Below are positions 39,476 to 48,787 of a DNA stretch of 64,000 nucleotides, one piece after another (position 1 is the first letter of the stretch; the number at the start of each line of letters is the position of its first letter). The stretch comes from Clostridiales bacterium. GTDB taxonomy: Bacteria > Bacillota > Clostridia > Oscillospirales > Oscillospiraceae. The notes beneath the pieces are model-generated. The model ran no database searches. It was not told the DNA's origin and worked only from the letters and a program-made list of their open reading frames with translations. The translations under genes were made by a program, and so were the position numbers. The DNA lies in the NCBI GenBank assembly GCA_003150355.1, contig QAMJ01000020.1, positions 1 through 64,000 on the forward strand, written 5' to 3'.

Positions 39476-40468
39476 ATGAAAAAGGCGATAGTGACCGGCC
39501 TGTGGTCGCTGCTGCTTGCGACGGTGCTTACGGTTCCGGCCTTTGCACAGGAGCTTGTTGTCGGCGGGCAGGTCGTTGGAGTACAGATAAGCACAGAGGG
39601 CGTAGTGGTAGCGGGCTTTTCGGAGATCGAGACGGAGAGCGGGACGGTGTCCCCGGCGCAGAGCGCGGGCGTGCATCAGGGCGATCTGATAACCACGGTC
39701 AACGGCAGTAAGGTCGCCGACGCGCAGGAGGTCATTTCCGCGGTCGGCGAGTGCGGAGGCGAGAGCGTGTGCCTGGGGCTTCAGCGCGGGAGCAAGAGCA
39801 TGAGCATAAATGTGACGCCCGCGCAGTCGGGCGAGGGCGAGTGGCTGCTCGGCATATGGCTGCGCGACGGGCTGTCCGGACTTGGAACGCTCACCTTCTG
39901 CGACCCGGACAGCGGCGTGTTCGGCGCGCTCGGGCACAGTGTCAGCGATTCCGACACGGGGCTGACGATCCCCGTCAGGGAGGGCAGCATCACGGACGCG
40001 CAGATAGTTAGTGTGAACCCCGGCGTTTCGGGCAGCCCCGGCGAACTGAACGGCTGTGCCGACTTAGGCAAGGTGCTCGGCAGCATCGAAATGAACACGG
40101 CGCAGGGAATATTCGGGCAGGCATATGTGTCGATGGACGGACGGATGATGGAGACGGGCAGCATCGCGGTCGGGACGGCGTCGATAGTTTCGACGATAAA
40201 CGGGCGCGACAGCCGCGAGTACGCGATCGAGATAAACCGCATCTACCGTGAGGCTGACGGCACACACGCGATGCTCAGCGTGACAGACCCGGAGCTTATC
40301 CAGAAGACGGGCGGCATCGTGCAGGGCATGAGCGGCAGCCCGATAATCCAGAACGGAAAGCTCGTCGGCGCGGTGACGCACGTGTTCGTCTCCGACCCGA
40401 CAAAGGGCTACGCCGTGAGCATACAGGATATGCTGCGCGCGGCGGGGATAATGAGCAAAGCTGCGTAA
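39476..40468 (+). CDS. spoIVB: SpoIVB-type sporulation serine peptidase (S55)
   Basis: Forespore-secreted protease that triggers pro-sigma-K processing. Signal peptide or membrane anchor (about residues 5-24), PDZ domain (about 35-112) and S55 peptidase domain (about 125-330) with FGALGH holding the catalytic His (154) and GMSGSPI holding the nucleophilic serine (about 286-288). 330 residues, shorter than the Bacillus protein because the N-terminal region is compact. GGAGGG ribosome-binding site. Confidence 0.93.
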   Translation: MKKAIVTGLWSLLLATVLTVPAFAQELVVGGQVVGVQISTEGVVVAGFSEIETESGTVSPAQSAGVHQGDLITTVNGSKVADAQEVISAVGECGGESVCLGLQRGSKSMSINVTPAQSGEGEWLLGIWLRDGLSGLGTLTFCDPDSGVFGALGHSVSDSDTGLTIPVREGSITDAQIVSVNPGVSGSPGELNGCADLGKVLGSIEMNTAQGIFGQAYVSMDGRMMETGSIAVGTASIVSTINGRDSREYAIEINRIYREADGTHAMLSVTDPELIQKTGGIVQGMSGSPIIQNGKLVGAVTHVFVSDPTKGYAVSIQDMLRAAGIMSKAA

Positions 40469-40496
40469 AAGTGTCCCTTCGGGACGGATAGAATTT

Positions 40497-40522
40497 GCGC
40501 GCCGCAATGCTATGCGGCGCGC
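40497..40522. terminator. Bidirectional terminator between spoIVB and the TraX-like gene
   Basis: GCGCGCCGCA (40497-40506) pairs with TGCGGCGCGC (40513-40522). On the minus strand the hairpin is followed by an A/T-rich run, and on the plus strand by AGGTTTGTTATTTT. Confidence 0.75.
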
Positions 40523-40529
40523 AGGTTTG

Positions 40530-41276
40530 TTATTTTACCAGTCCGATGATGAGCAGGTGCAGCGGGTAGTAGATATAAAACAGCCATTTCATGAAACGGT
40601 TGACGCCGGGGCTTTTACCGCGCTGGCCGTTGTACATTTTTATGACCGGGATCGCGAGAACGACGCCCATTTGAAGAATACCGTAGACCTTATCAATAGC
40701 GAAGAAGTACACGACGGCGTAGAGCGCAACATAGAACACCAGCCAGAACGACTGCTTTTTCAGATCGCCGCGGTTCGTGCCGAAGGCGAGGACGCAGAGG
40801 GAAGCAATGCAGCTCCAGTCGCTCGGGAAGGTGACAAGGCAGATGAGGATGATAATGAGCGGGACGGCCTTGCGCGGCAGGCGCTGACTGTTCGCGGCGC
40901 GGAGCATTACAAGCCCCCACGCGAGCGGCCACATGACGCTTGTCTGGTTGAGCGCCTGCCCGTAATAAAACGGGATGAACGAGTGCCAATCGACAAAATC
41001 ATTGGAGAAAAAGATATAGCAGAAGTGCGAGACAAGGGCGAAGGCGAAAAGACGGAAGGTGTATTTATTTACATCGCGCGTATAGTGGTAGCCCTCGGCG
41101 ATGAAGAAGCACATGACGGGACAGGTGACGCGCCCGATAAGGTGCATCAGGAGCGGGAGCAGTTCATGCGGGTAGCCCGGCCAGAGCGCCCACGCGATAT
41201 GGTCGATCGTCATGGCGGCGATGGCGATAAGCTTGACGGCGTTGGAATCAAGCCCGCGTTTTTGTATGTCCGACAT
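40530..41276 (-). CDS. TraX-family membrane protein
   Basis: 248 residues with about eight membrane helices. The N-terminal segment KLIAIAAMTIDHIAWALWPG matches the conserved start of the TraX family, named for the F-plasmid pilin acetylase. Chromosomal Firmicute members are common and of unknown substrate; they may be acyltransferases. Monocistronic, convergent with spoIVB. Confidence 0.85.
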   Translation of the reverse strand: MSDIQKRGLDSNAVKLIAIAAMTIDHIAWALWPGYPHELLPLLMHLIGRVTCPVMCFFIAEGYHYTRDVNKYTFRLFAFALVSHFCYIFFSNDFVDWHSFIPFYYGQALNQTSVMWPLAWGLVMLRAANSQRLPRKAVPLIIILICLVTFPSDWSCIASLCVLAFGTNRGDLKKQSFWLVFYVALYAVVYFFAIDKVYGILQMGVVLAIPVIKMYNGQRGKSPGVNRFMKWLFYIYYPLHLLIIGLVK

Positions 41277-41488
41277 TGCAGCACCTCCGCGGCAGAGTTG
41301 ATTTTACTATAGGTTAGTGGGTGGGATTTGTCAAGATTTGCGGCGCGGATTATGAGGCAAATGCAACGAAAAAGATACGCTGAATTTGTACAATACTCTG
41401 ATTTTGCGCTTGGATATTGATTTTCGGGAGCGGGTCAGGCTATGATATTTTGGAAAGATAATTTTCAACCGAGAGAGGTGCGTGTCAT

Positions 41489-42487
41489 ATGACCGGAATA
41501 CAGTACGACATGAAAAATGTTCTCGACATTCCGCTGTGGGAAAGAATGCAGGATCAGCTCGCGAAGATGACCGGGACTGCCATAATCTGCATCGACTACA
41601 AGGGAAACCCCATGACGAAGCACAGCGGGCGCACGGAGTTTTGCAGCGTTATCCGCGAGAACCCCGTTTCGCGCAAGCGCTGTTACCGCTGCGATGCACT
41701 GGCCGGACTTGAGGCGGTGCGGCTGGAGCGGCCGTACATCTATCTCTGCCACTGTGGGATAGTCGACGTCGCGGTGCCGGTAATGGTCGGAGACAAGTAT
41801 CTTGGCGCGGTGATGTTCGGGCAGGTGCGGCTCGTGAACAAGGACAGGGAGAAGGCCGTCAGGCTCGTGAACGAAATAAGCTCGTTTCAGGCGGAGGAGG
41901 ATGCGGCGCGCAAGGACCTGCTGGAGAAATACGAGAAGCTGCCGGAGATGGAGTATGAGCGCATTGTCGAGATCGCAGACCTTATCGACTCGATAGTCAA
42001 ATACACGGTCAACAGAGCGGTCAAGGCGCGCAACCGCGACGAGACGTACAAATGGCTGATGAGCACGAACTCAGAGCAGTTGGTCGGCGAGGCGGAGATA
42101 CAGGAGCTTTCGCTGCCGATGAGCGCACGTGAGCCTGAGCGGGCGGAGACGATGCCGGTGAAGCCGAGCAGCGTGATATACCCGGCGATAGCGTACATCA
42201 ACGACCATCTGAGAGACGGCATCTCCATGAAAGAGATGGCAGACCTCTGCCACCTCAGCCCGAGCTATTTTTCGCGTACCTTTAACAGGGAGACGGGCGA
42301 GAGCTTTGTGAACTACATAAACCGCCGCAAGGTCGCGCTGGCGAAAGAGCTGCTGCGGGAGACGAACAAGAGCATTACGCAGATAGCCGAGGAGGCGGGG
42401 TACATAAACATCAGCAATTTCATCGCGGTGTTCAAGCGCATGGAGGGAGTTACGCCGTCGGTATACAGGCAGCACATGTATAAATAA
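41489..42487 (+). CDS. AraC-family regulator with N-terminal PocR sensory domain
   Basis: 332 residues. The N-terminal PocR domain (about 8-170) has the typical region NPVSRKRCYRCDA and CHCGIVDVAVPV; PocR-type proteins respond to small polyols or propanediol-like ligands. The C-terminal AraC domain (about 228-330) has two helix-turn-helix motifs, including SMKEMADLCHLSPSYFSRTF and SITQIAEEAGYINISNFIAVF. glpK lies 2.8 kb downstream on the same strand, which fits polyol sensing but does not prove it. Confidence 0.9.
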   Translation: MTGIQYDMKNVLDIPLWERMQDQLAKMTGTAIICIDYKGNPMTKHSGRTEFCSVIRENPVSRKRCYRCDALAGLEAVRLERPYIYLCHCGIVDVAVPVMVGDKYLGAVMFGQVRLVNKDREKAVRLVNEISSFQAEEDAARKDLLEKYEKLPEMEYERIVEIADLIDSIVKYTVNRAVKARNRDETYKWLMSTNSEQLVGEAEIQELSLPMSAREPERAETMPVKPSSVIYPAIAYINDHLRDGISMKEMADLCHLSPSYFSRTFNRETGESFVNYINRRKVALAKELLRETNKSITQIAEEAGYINISNFIAVFKRMEGVTPSVYRQHMYK

Positions 42488-42526
42488 ACGGGGCGGGAGC
42501 GGGAGTTTGACCGAGCGATGCTGCGC

Positions 42527-43108
42527 TTTTTGATATGACTTTTTGCAGCATCGAACTGCCGGTCACTCCGTGGGGTGACTTTCTCGACGTGGAGAAACGG
42601 CCATCAGTAAACAAGGGAGAACACGCCTGACAGCGCGTCTTTACGGCGCTTTTTGCCCTTTTCGCCTTGGCGGGCGTCAGCCCGCCTGCGTCTCAAAAAG
42701 CAAAAATCACTCGAAAATCCATCGCTGTCAGGTGCGCAGCAGTTTTGACGGAGCAGAAATGCGTTCAGACAATGAAAAGGCTGCGGGCAATACTTTATGT
42801 ATTGGCAAGGACTTTGAAGAAGTATGGGCGCATTTCTGACCGTCAAAACCGTATTCTCTCTTGTTTACTGATGGCATACCAAAGACACGTTTAGGAGGCG
42901 GGGATTGCGTTTTCCCCGCCTCCTAAAAACCTCCACCCTTGAACCGCCAAAGAGAAACCATTGCGATGGTTTCCCTTTGATTCCTTCCAAGGAGGGCAAA
43001 GCTTCGGCGAACCAGCGCCGTTTTCAATGCGCTGTTGATTTTCACAGAATGAGTACATCCCCTTGGCTCTACCTTTGGGAGAGCAGTCACCGCAAAAAGC
43101 CATAAAAA
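42527..43108. repeat. Structured non-coding repeat, element A copy 2 (interrupted by element B)
   Basis: Homologous to 10044-10538. Left end TTTTTGATATGACTTTTTGC; right end read on the minus strand TTTTTATGGCTTTTTGCGG. The hairpin arm GGTGACTTTCTC-GAGAAA is broken at 42598 by element B. Beyond it are a TAGGAGGCGGGGA/TCCCCGCCTCCTA hairpin (42891-42928) and a CAAAG-GAAACCAT/ATGGTTTC-CTTTG hairpin (42950-42981). Together with 43109-43400, this whole stretch has no supportable gene. Confidence 0.75.
42600..42875. mobile_element. MITE-like element B, copy 2, inserted in element A
   Basis: 276 bp bounded by near-perfect inverted repeats of about 22 bp: GCCATCAGTAAACAAGGGAG on the left and its complement with a single mismatch at 42854-42875. 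The core shares about 160 bp of high similarity with copy 1 in inverted orientation and contains an internal inverted repeat (TTTTGACGGTCAGAAATGCG on the minus strand). No transposase. A target-site duplication is not obvious. Confidence 0.78.
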
Positions 43109-43139
43109 GGCGGCGGTACTTCCCTATCCGACACATTCA

Positions 43140-43164
43140 GGCAGAACGGCACGTCCGTTCTGCC
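43140..43164. terminator. Hairpin/terminator downstream of element A copy 2
   Basis: GGCAGAACGG (43140-43149) pairs with CCGTTCTGCC (43155-43164), followed by GTTTGTTT on the plus strand. Confidence 0.6.
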
Positions 43165-43400
43165 GTTTGTTTACTTCCGACAAACGCAACGCAAAGAAAT
43201 TGTTAAAGTTATTTTGTTGTCAAATCAAAAAGACAAAATGCGAGGGGAGAACAAAAAAACACAACAAAAACGACCGAAAGTGCAGTAAGTTTGTGCCTTG
43301 CTTTTTTGTGCAATTCTGATATTTTAGAATCAAGAGTGACGAGGTAAACGGAAAAAACTCGTCAAATTTTACAAAATAGAAAAGAGAAAGGAAAGTGGAA

Positions 43401-45197
43401 ATGGAAAAAGTAAAATCGCAAGCTAAAAAATGGCTGTGTATCAGTATTGCGTTGATGCTTCTGTGCTGCATAGTTGTCTCTGCCGTACAGACAAGCAGCG
43501 GCAAGGTAGATATGCAGGAGCTTATGTTTGAAACGGATGCAGGCTACACAATGAGCGCGTACATTTTTATTCCGGAAGGAGTAAACGCAGATAATCCCGC
43601 GCCCGCCATAGTAACAAGTCATGGCTACTTGAATAACAAGGAGATGCAGGATGCTAACTATGTGGAGCTGGCGCGCCGCGGATTTGTCGTCCTCGCGATT
43701 GACCAGCCGTGCCATGGTGATTCCGAGATACTCGCAATCAACACAGCTTCCGGTGTTTACCAGGGCGCACTGGCACTGAGCCGTATGCCTTTTGTCGATG
43801 CTGAGCGCATTGGCGTTACCGGCCATTCAATGGGAGGCATGTCCTGCAACGCAGCTATCGCATCTGATAATGCTGCTGACGAGCAGGTCATTGCGGCTGT
43901 TCTTCTTAACTGCGCTGATGCAACTTACGTTGATGAAGACGGAAACTGGGCAAACGTATATGGAAACCGTGACGTTGGAATTATGGCAGCCAAGTACGAT
44001 GAGTTCTTCCATATGTATACCGACGCTCAGGGGATCTTCCGTGAAGCACCATATTTCCTTGCGGGCGTAAATTCCCAGTCGTTCCTGAACTTCGGCGTTG
44101 ATCCGGCAGGACTTGAAGCACGCGTCGCTGACACGGTCTATTATCAGGAGATTGACGGCAAGGAAGCAATGCGCGTCATTTATAATCCCGATATAATACA
44201 TCCTTGGTCTCATTTCTCCGCAAGGGCTACGGCGGCTGTGATCGATTTCTTTACCGAAGCGCTGGATGCGCCGAATCCGATCGCGAGCTCTAATCAGGTA
44301 TGGCAGTGGAAAGAAGCCTTCAACTTTGTTGGCCTTGTCGGATTTGCTATATTTGTCTGCGCCTTTGGAACCATGATGCTGTATACGCCCACGTTCGAGT
44401 CGCTGAGAGCTGCTGAAGTTGTTCAGCCTGCTAAGGTCAAAGACGGAAAGGGCAAGAGGTGGTTCTGGCTGAGCCTTATCGCAGGCGCACTGTTTGCCAT
44501 GCTTATATACCGCTGGATACTCAAGACCGGCACGGCCATGAAGGTCGATCAGACAGAAGCGATGGGACTTGGCCTGTGGTCAACGCTCTGCGGTGTATTT
44601 ACCATACTCAGCATGGTCATATTCTACTACTGCTATGGTAAAAAGAACGGCATGGATCTTGCGGAACTTGGCGTGAAGATATCTCTCAAAAAGCTTGGTC
44701 TCAGCGCGCTGCTGGCTGCTATTGTCGTAGTTGTATCTTACGGGTGCATTTTCGTCGCAGACTATTTCTTCTATGCAGACTTCCGTATCTGGACGCTCGC
44801 ATTGAAGGCATTTGAAGCACCGATCCTCAAGTACCTGCCATACGGCTTCCTGTTTGTGGCATACTACGTTTCAAACAGCGTTGCAACCAACTGCTTCAAC
44901 TATAACAATATAGGCGGAAAGTTCAACGGTATTATTGTTGCCGTTATGGCGGCACTCCCCGCACTCGTTCTGCCGTGGATACAGTACATCACATATTACA
45001 GCACCGGAGCGATGAAGTGGGCAGGCAGCGCGATGCACATACTGTGGCTCTTCCCCATCGTGCTCATCCTTTTTGCAAGCACGATCATGAACCGTGTGCT
45101 CTACAAAGTCACTAAGAACCCGTACATCGCCGGCATAATCAACGCGGCGATCATAACGCTGCTGACAATCACCAACACCTGCACTGTTCCGATGTAA
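43401..45197 (+). CDS. Alpha/beta hydrolase fused to a multi-pass membrane domain
   Basis: 598 residues. An N-terminal signal anchor (about 10-28) is followed by an alpha/beta-hydrolase domain (about 35-295) with the oxyanion-side segment [12 protein letters not shown], nucleophile elbow GVTGHSMGG (Ser near 143) and a candidate catalytic His in IHPWSHFSA. The C-terminal half has about eight membrane helices (from residue 310). The hydrolase domain should face outside. Substrate unknown; lipid or peptide esters are plausible. ATG 43401 is supported by AAAGGA at 8 bases. Confidence 0.82.
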   Translation: MEKVKSQAKKWLCISIALMLLCCIVVSAVQTSSGKVDMQELMFETDAGYTMSAYIFIPEGVNADNPAPAIVTSHGYLNNKEMQDANYVELARRGFVVLAIDQPCHGDSEILAINTASGVYQGALALSRMPFVDAERIGVTGHSMGGMSCNAAIASDNAADEQVIAAVLLNCADATYVDEDGNWANVYGNRDVGIMAAKYDEFFHMYTDAQGIFREAPYFLAGVNSQSFLNFGVDPAGLEARVADTVYYQEIDGKEAMRVIYNPDIIHPWSHFSARATAAVIDFFTEALDAPNPIASSNQVWQWKEAFNFVGLVGFAIFVCAFGTMMLYTPTFESLRAAEVVQPAKVKDGKGKRWFWLSLIAGALFAMLIYRWILKTGTAMKVDQTEAMGLGLWSTLCGVFTILSMVIFYYCYGKKNGMDLAELGVKISLKKLGLSALLAAIVVVVSYGCIFVADYFFYADFRIWTLALKAFEAPILKYLPYGFLFVAYYVSNSVATNCFNYNNIGGKFNGIIVAVMAALPALVLPWIQYITYYSTGAMKWAGSAMHILWLFPIVLILFASTIMNRVLYKVTKNPYIAGIINAAIITLLTITNTCTVPM

Positions 45198-45227
45198 CAG
45201 TTATACTATTAATAATAACAACCCCTC

Positions 45228-45258
45228 AAGAGCCGCCGCATACGCGGCGGCTCTTTTG
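45228..45258 (+). terminator. Intrinsic terminator between the membrane hydrolase and glpK
   Basis: A 12-bp stem (45228-45239 with 45244-45255), loop ATAC, followed by TTTTGCT. It ends 22 bases before glpK, so glpK needs a promoter inside or read-through. Confidence 0.8.
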
Positions 45259-45280
45259 CTGTCAAAAAAGGAGCTACTAT

Positions 45281-46771
45281 ATGAAATATATCATGTCCCT
45301 CGATCAGGGGACGACAAGCTCGCGGTGCATTCTGTTCGACCGGGGCGGCAATATCTGCGCCTCGGTACAGAAGGAGTTTAGGCAGATATACCCGCAGCCG
45401 GGCTGGGTCGAGCACGACGCCGGGGAGATATGGGACACGACGCTCGAGGTGTCCCGCGCGGCTATGGCAAAGCTGGGAGTGGAGGCCAAGGACATTGCGG
45501 CGATAGGCATCACGAACCAGCGCGAGACGACAGTTATCTGGGACAAGGCCACCGGCGAGCCAATCGCGAACGCCATCGTCTGGCAGTGCCGCCGCACCTC
45601 CGATATCATCGACGGGCTTATAAAGGACGGCTATGCCGACACGATACGCTATAAGACCGGACTTCATCCGGACGCGTACTTCTCCGGGTCGAAGATCAAG
45701 TGGCTGCTAGACAACGTCCCGGGCGCGAGGGCGCGCGCCGAGGCGGGTGAGCTGCTGTTCGGCACGATAGACACATGGCTCATCTGGAAGCTGACCGGCG
45801 GGCGCGTACACGTGACGGACTACACCAACGCCAGCCGCACGATGCTCTATAACATCCGTGAGCTGTGCTGGGACAAGGAGCTGCTCAGGCTGCTGGACGT
45901 CCCTGAATGTATGCTCCCGGAGGTGAAGCCCTCAAGCTGCATATACGGCAGCAGCGAATTTGAGCTGTACGGCGGGGAGATACCCATTGCGGGCGCGGCG
46001 GGCGACCAGCAGTGCGCACTGTTTGGGCAGTGCTGCTTCGAACCGGGGCAGATGAAGAACACCTACGGCACGGGCTGCTTCCTGCTGATGAACACCGGCA
46101 GTGAGATAGTCGAGAGCAGAAACGGGCTTGTCACGACTATCGCCGCAAGCTGCGGGGACCATGTGGAATACGCTCTCGAGGGCAGCATCTTCGTCGGCGG
46201 GGCGGCGGTGCAGTGGCTGCGCGACGAGCTGAACGTGGTATCGGACGCGGCGGAGACGCAGCAGTACGCCGAGAAGGTGCCGGACACGGCGGGGGCCTAC
46301 GTCGTCCCGGCGTTTACGGGACTCGGCGCGCCGTACTGGAACCAGCGCGCGCGGGGCACGGTCGTCGGCATAACGCGTGGCTTCAGCCGGGCGCACCTCG
46401 TGCGTGCAACGCTTGAGTCGATAGCCTACCAGACGCAGGACATCATCGAGGCCATGGAGCGCGACTCCGGGATCGGGATCGCGGCGCTCAAGGTGGACGG
46501 CGGAGCATGCGCAAATAATTTCCTGATGCAGTTTCAGGCGGATATCGCCGGGTGCAGCGTATACAGGCCGAAGTGCATAGAGACGACGGCACTGGGCGCG
46601 GCTTACCTTGCGGGGCTTGCCGTCGGCTACTGGGAAAGCCTTGAGGACGTGAAGCAGAATCAGGGTATCGACCGCGTATTCACACCCGAAATGGACAAAG
46701 AGAAACGCACGGAGCTTCTGCGCGGCTGGCACAAGGCCGTCAAATGCGCCCAGGTGTGGGCTGAGGAATAA
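45281..46771 (+). CDS. glpK: Glycerol kinase
   Basis: Phosphorylates glycerol to glycerol 3-phosphate. 496 residues of the FGGY family: [16 protein letters not shown] phosphate-binding start, [16 protein letters not shown], and the second FGGY signature [28 protein letters not shown] ribosome-binding site. No glpF or glpD neighbour in view. Confidence 0.97.
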   Translation: MKYIMSLDQGTTSSRCILFDRGGNICASVQKEFRQIYPQPGWVEHDAGEIWDTTLEVSRAAMAKLGVEAKDIAAIGITNQRETTVIWDKATGEPIANAIVWQCRRTSDIIDGLIKDGYADTIRYKTGLHPDAYFSGSKIKWLLDNVPGARARAEAGELLFGTIDTWLIWKLTGGRVHVTDYTNASRTMLYNIRELCWDKELLRLLDVPECMLPEVKPSSCIYGSSEFELYGGEIPIAGAAGDQQCALFGQCCFEPGQMKNTYGTGCFLLMNTGSEIVESRNGLVTTIAASCGDHVEYALEGSIFVGGAAVQWLRDELNVVSDAAETQQYAEKVPDTAGAYVVPAFTGLGAPYWNQRARGTVVGITRGFSRAHLVRATLESIAYQTQDIIEAMERDSGIGIAALKVDGGACANNFLMQFQADIAGCSVYRPKCIETTALGAAYLAGLAVGYWESLEDVKQNQGIDRVFTPEMDKEKRTELLRGWHKAVKCAQVWAEE

Positions 46772-46776
46772 AAAAG

Positions 46777-46803
46777 CCGGATCATGCAAGCTGCATGATC
46801 CGG
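46777..46803. terminator. Terminator shared by glpK and the convergent small gene
   Basis: CCGGATCATGCA (46777-46788) pairs perfectly with TGCATGATCCGG (46792-46803). On the minus strand it is followed by CTTTTTTATT, a good T-tract. The hairpin overlaps the last codons and stop of the 71-residue gene. Confidence 0.8.
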
Positions 46804-46997
46804 TTTACTGTTTCTTCTGCTGCGTATGCTATCAGGCTCTCCGGGGAGGGAGGAGTGCCGCTGTGGTCGCCGTCTGGCTGTGCGGAGGCGAGGCTTATCG
46901 CTGCGGCGATCTCTTCTCTTACTTCTTCTACGGTCACGCCGTTGTTCTGTGCAACGAGCTCAAGCGCCCGTTCCGCCGCTGCAATGTCAAATTTCAT
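46782..46997 (-). CDS. Small acidic protein of unknown function (71 aa)
   Basis: Starts MKFDIAAAERALELVAQNNG from ATG 46997, with a purine-rich GGGAAAGAAG upstream. It continues VTVEEVREEIAAAISLA and ends ESLIAYAAEETVNRIMQLA. Two helices around an NNGVTVEEVREEI turn look like a small regulatory or sporulation-associated helical domain; no named family is assigned. Its 3' end lies inside the terminator hairpin. Confidence 0.65.
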   Translation of the reverse strand: MKFDIAAAERALELVAQNNGVTVEEVREEIAAAISLASAQPDGDHSGTPPSPESLIAYAAEETVNRIMQLA

Positions 46998-47146
46998 ATC
47001 TTCTTTCCCTTTCTCTGGCTGTGGCTTAATAAGAACGTCCACCGTTCTTGTTAGCACAATCTTAACACCGAGGAAGAAAAAATATTGTCGAAACAAGGGA
47101 AGAGAAAAAGAACAAACTGTTAATAAAACGAAAATTGACTGCAGTG

Positions 47147-48082
47147 TCAGGGCGCTCCGTCACGCTTTACAACGCTGCGCTCCACATACTGCGGAGAGGC
47201 GTTGACGCACATGAAGATGCGGCCGATATATTCGCCGATGAGGCCGAGCACCAGCAGGATCACGCCGCCGAGAATCAGCAGCAGCGCCGTGGTGGAGCTC
47301 CAGCCGAGCGGCGCCATGCCGACGGCAAAGTGCCGGATGACGATAATGAGCGCATAGATGAAGCCGGCGACAGCGGTGAGCGCACCGAAATAGGTCGCAA
47401 TGCGCAGGGGCTTTATCGAAAACGAGGTGAAGCCGTTCATCCACAGCGACAGGAGCTTACCGAGAGTATAGCCCGACTGCCCCTGCTCGCGGCTGCGGTG
47501 GTTCACGGGGACGTTGCAGATGTTCTTCGTGCTGCGCAGCACGAGCCCCATGACGTATGGGAAGCAGTTTTCATAGCGGAGCATCTCATCGGCGATGAAG
47601 CGCTTCGCAGCAAAATAGCTCGTAAGGCTCAGCTCTTTTGGCTTGCCGAGCATGATCTCCGTCATCCAGGCGTTCACGCGGCTGCCGAAGTTGCGGAAGC
47701 CCGAATGCTGCTTATGGTCATAGGAGGCGTAGACAACGTCATAGCCCGCTTCGATTTTTTCGAGGAGCTTGCCGACCTCGTCCGCGGGGGTCTGGCCGTC
47801 GTCATCAAGGCAGACGAGGATATCGCCGCTGCTGTGCCTGATGCCGCACATCAGTGCCGCATGCTGGCCGAAGTTCTTCGCGAGGTCGACGGCAGTGATG
47901 TGCCCGTCCGCTTCGGCGAGCGCGGAGATGACCGCGAAAGTATCATCCGGCGAGGAGTCATTAACAAGGATGATCTCATACTCGTAGGCGAGCTGTGCCA
48001 TGGTGCTCTCTATCTCGTTCACAACGCCGCCGATCGTCTTTGACGAGCGGTAGCACGGGATGACAAAGGATACTTTGCTCAT
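47147..48082 (-). CDS. Polyprenyl-phosphate glycosyltransferase, GT2 (ArnC/GtrB-like), paralogue 1
   Basis: Membrane GT2 enzyme predicted to move a sugar from a nucleotide donor to undecaprenyl phosphate on the inner leaflet. 311 residues: GT-A domain (VSFVIPCYRSSKTI, VDLAKNFGQHAALMCG, CLDDDGQTP with Asp93-95) and two C-terminal membrane helices (about 232-258, 264-290) ending GLIGEYIGRIFMCVNASPQYV. The NFGQHAA and EYIGRI...V.A.P.Y blocks correspond to those of ArnC. About two thirds identical to the second paralogue at 51214. Last gene of the operon. Confidence 0.92.
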   Translation of the reverse strand: MSKVSFVIPCYRSSKTIGGVVNEIESTMAQLAYEYEIILVNDSSPDDTFAVISALAEADGHITAVDLAKNFGQHAALMCGIRHSSGDILVCLDDDGQTPADEVGKLLEKIEAGYDVVYASYDHKQHSGFRNFGSRVNAWMTEIMLGKPKELSLTSYFAAKRFIADEMLRYENCFPYVMGLVLRSTKNICNVPVNHRSREQGQSGYTLGKLLSLWMNGFTSFSIKPLRIATYFGALTAVAGFIYALIIVIRHFAVGMAPLGWSSTTALLLILGGVILLVLGLIGEYIGRIFMCVNASPQYVERSVVKRDGAP

Positions 48083-48099
48083 TTATCTCACTCTGTTTC

Positions 48100-48435
48100 T
48101 TATATATAATATATCACGACGCCGAGCATTATCAAACCCATGCCGATAAGCTTGTTTTTCGTCAGCTTCTCGCCGTAGAATATCCGGCCAAGGATCATCA
48201 CGAGCGGGAAGCCCAGCGATTCTATCACGGGGCCGTTCTTGAAGTCGACGCCCTTGAAGGCGAAGATCACGCAGATCGTCGAGGCGGCAAGCAGAAAATA
48301 GCCGCTGATGACCCACGGGTTCAGGTATTCGAAAATGACGCTCTTGTGCTCCTTCCCCGCCGACTTCTTGAGAAGCATCTGCGAGACGGATGAGAGCAGC
48401 ACGGCGCCGAAGAGCGCGAGCCAATGTTCAAGCAT
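48100..48435 (-). CDS. SMR/EamA-type four-helix membrane protein (ArnE/ArnF-like), second of pair
   Basis: 111 residues, four hydrophobic helices; LSSVSQMLLKKSAG in helix 1 and LIGMGLIMLGVVIYYI in helix 4 fit the drug/metabolite transporter half-size fold. Its start overlaps the stop of the upstream SMR gene by 8 bases. Paired unequal SMR proteins next to an ArnC-like enzyme are the arrangement of the ArnE-ArnF flippase for undecaprenyl-phosphate aminoarabinose; the role here is inferred from that. Confidence 0.85.
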   Translation of the reverse strand: MLEHWLALFGAVLLSSVSQMLLKKSAGKEHKSVIFEYLNPWVISGYFLLAASTICVIFAFKGVDFKNGPVIESLGFPLVMILGRIFYGEKLTKNKLIGMGLIMLGVVIYYI

Positions 48436-48775
48436 CTCTGTTCACCATCCATATCCCGGCAAAAATGACGATGATGCCGATAATATTCTGGACCGAGATG
48501 TGCTCATGGAACACCACTGCTGCCCAGAGCGTCGACCAGAATATGGCCGAGGCGCGATTGGAGTAGGCAACGGAGATATCGACCTTCTTTATTATCTGCT
48601 GCCAGCAGATAGCATAGACGCCGAGGATGAGAATTTCGACACCGTAGCAGAGCACAAAGCCCATGGACAGAAACGGATAGCGGCTGGCAAGCTTCGCGGC
48701 GATATCGGTGCAGGTGTACAGTATCACCGCCGCTTGGAGCAGCACGATATAACGCAGAGAGATACTCTTTTTCAA
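48428..48775 (-). CDS. SMR/EamA-type four-helix membrane protein (ArnE/ArnF-like), first of pair
   Basis: 115 residues, four helices, beginning at TTG 48775 (an ATG five bases upstream is out of frame and ends at once). AYSNRASAIFWSTLWAAVVFHEHI in the third helix region and IIGIIVIFAGIWMVNRD at the end are typical EamA/SMR features. Predicted partner of the next gene in a heterodimeric lipid-sugar flippase. Confidence 0.83.
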   Translation of the reverse strand: MKKSISLRYIVLLQAAVILYTCTDIAAKLASRYPFLSMGFVLCYGVEILILGVYAICWQQIIKKVDISVAYSNRASAIFWSTLWAAVVFHEHISVQNIIGIIVIFAGIWMVNRDA

Positions 48776-48787
48776 GACATTGTTCCT

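Noticed and set aside
42604..42846. 80-residue open frame inside element B copy 2
   Set aside because: It lies between the terminal repeats but is interrupted by the internal inverted repeat, and the copy-1 equivalent does not keep the same ends. No transposase motif.
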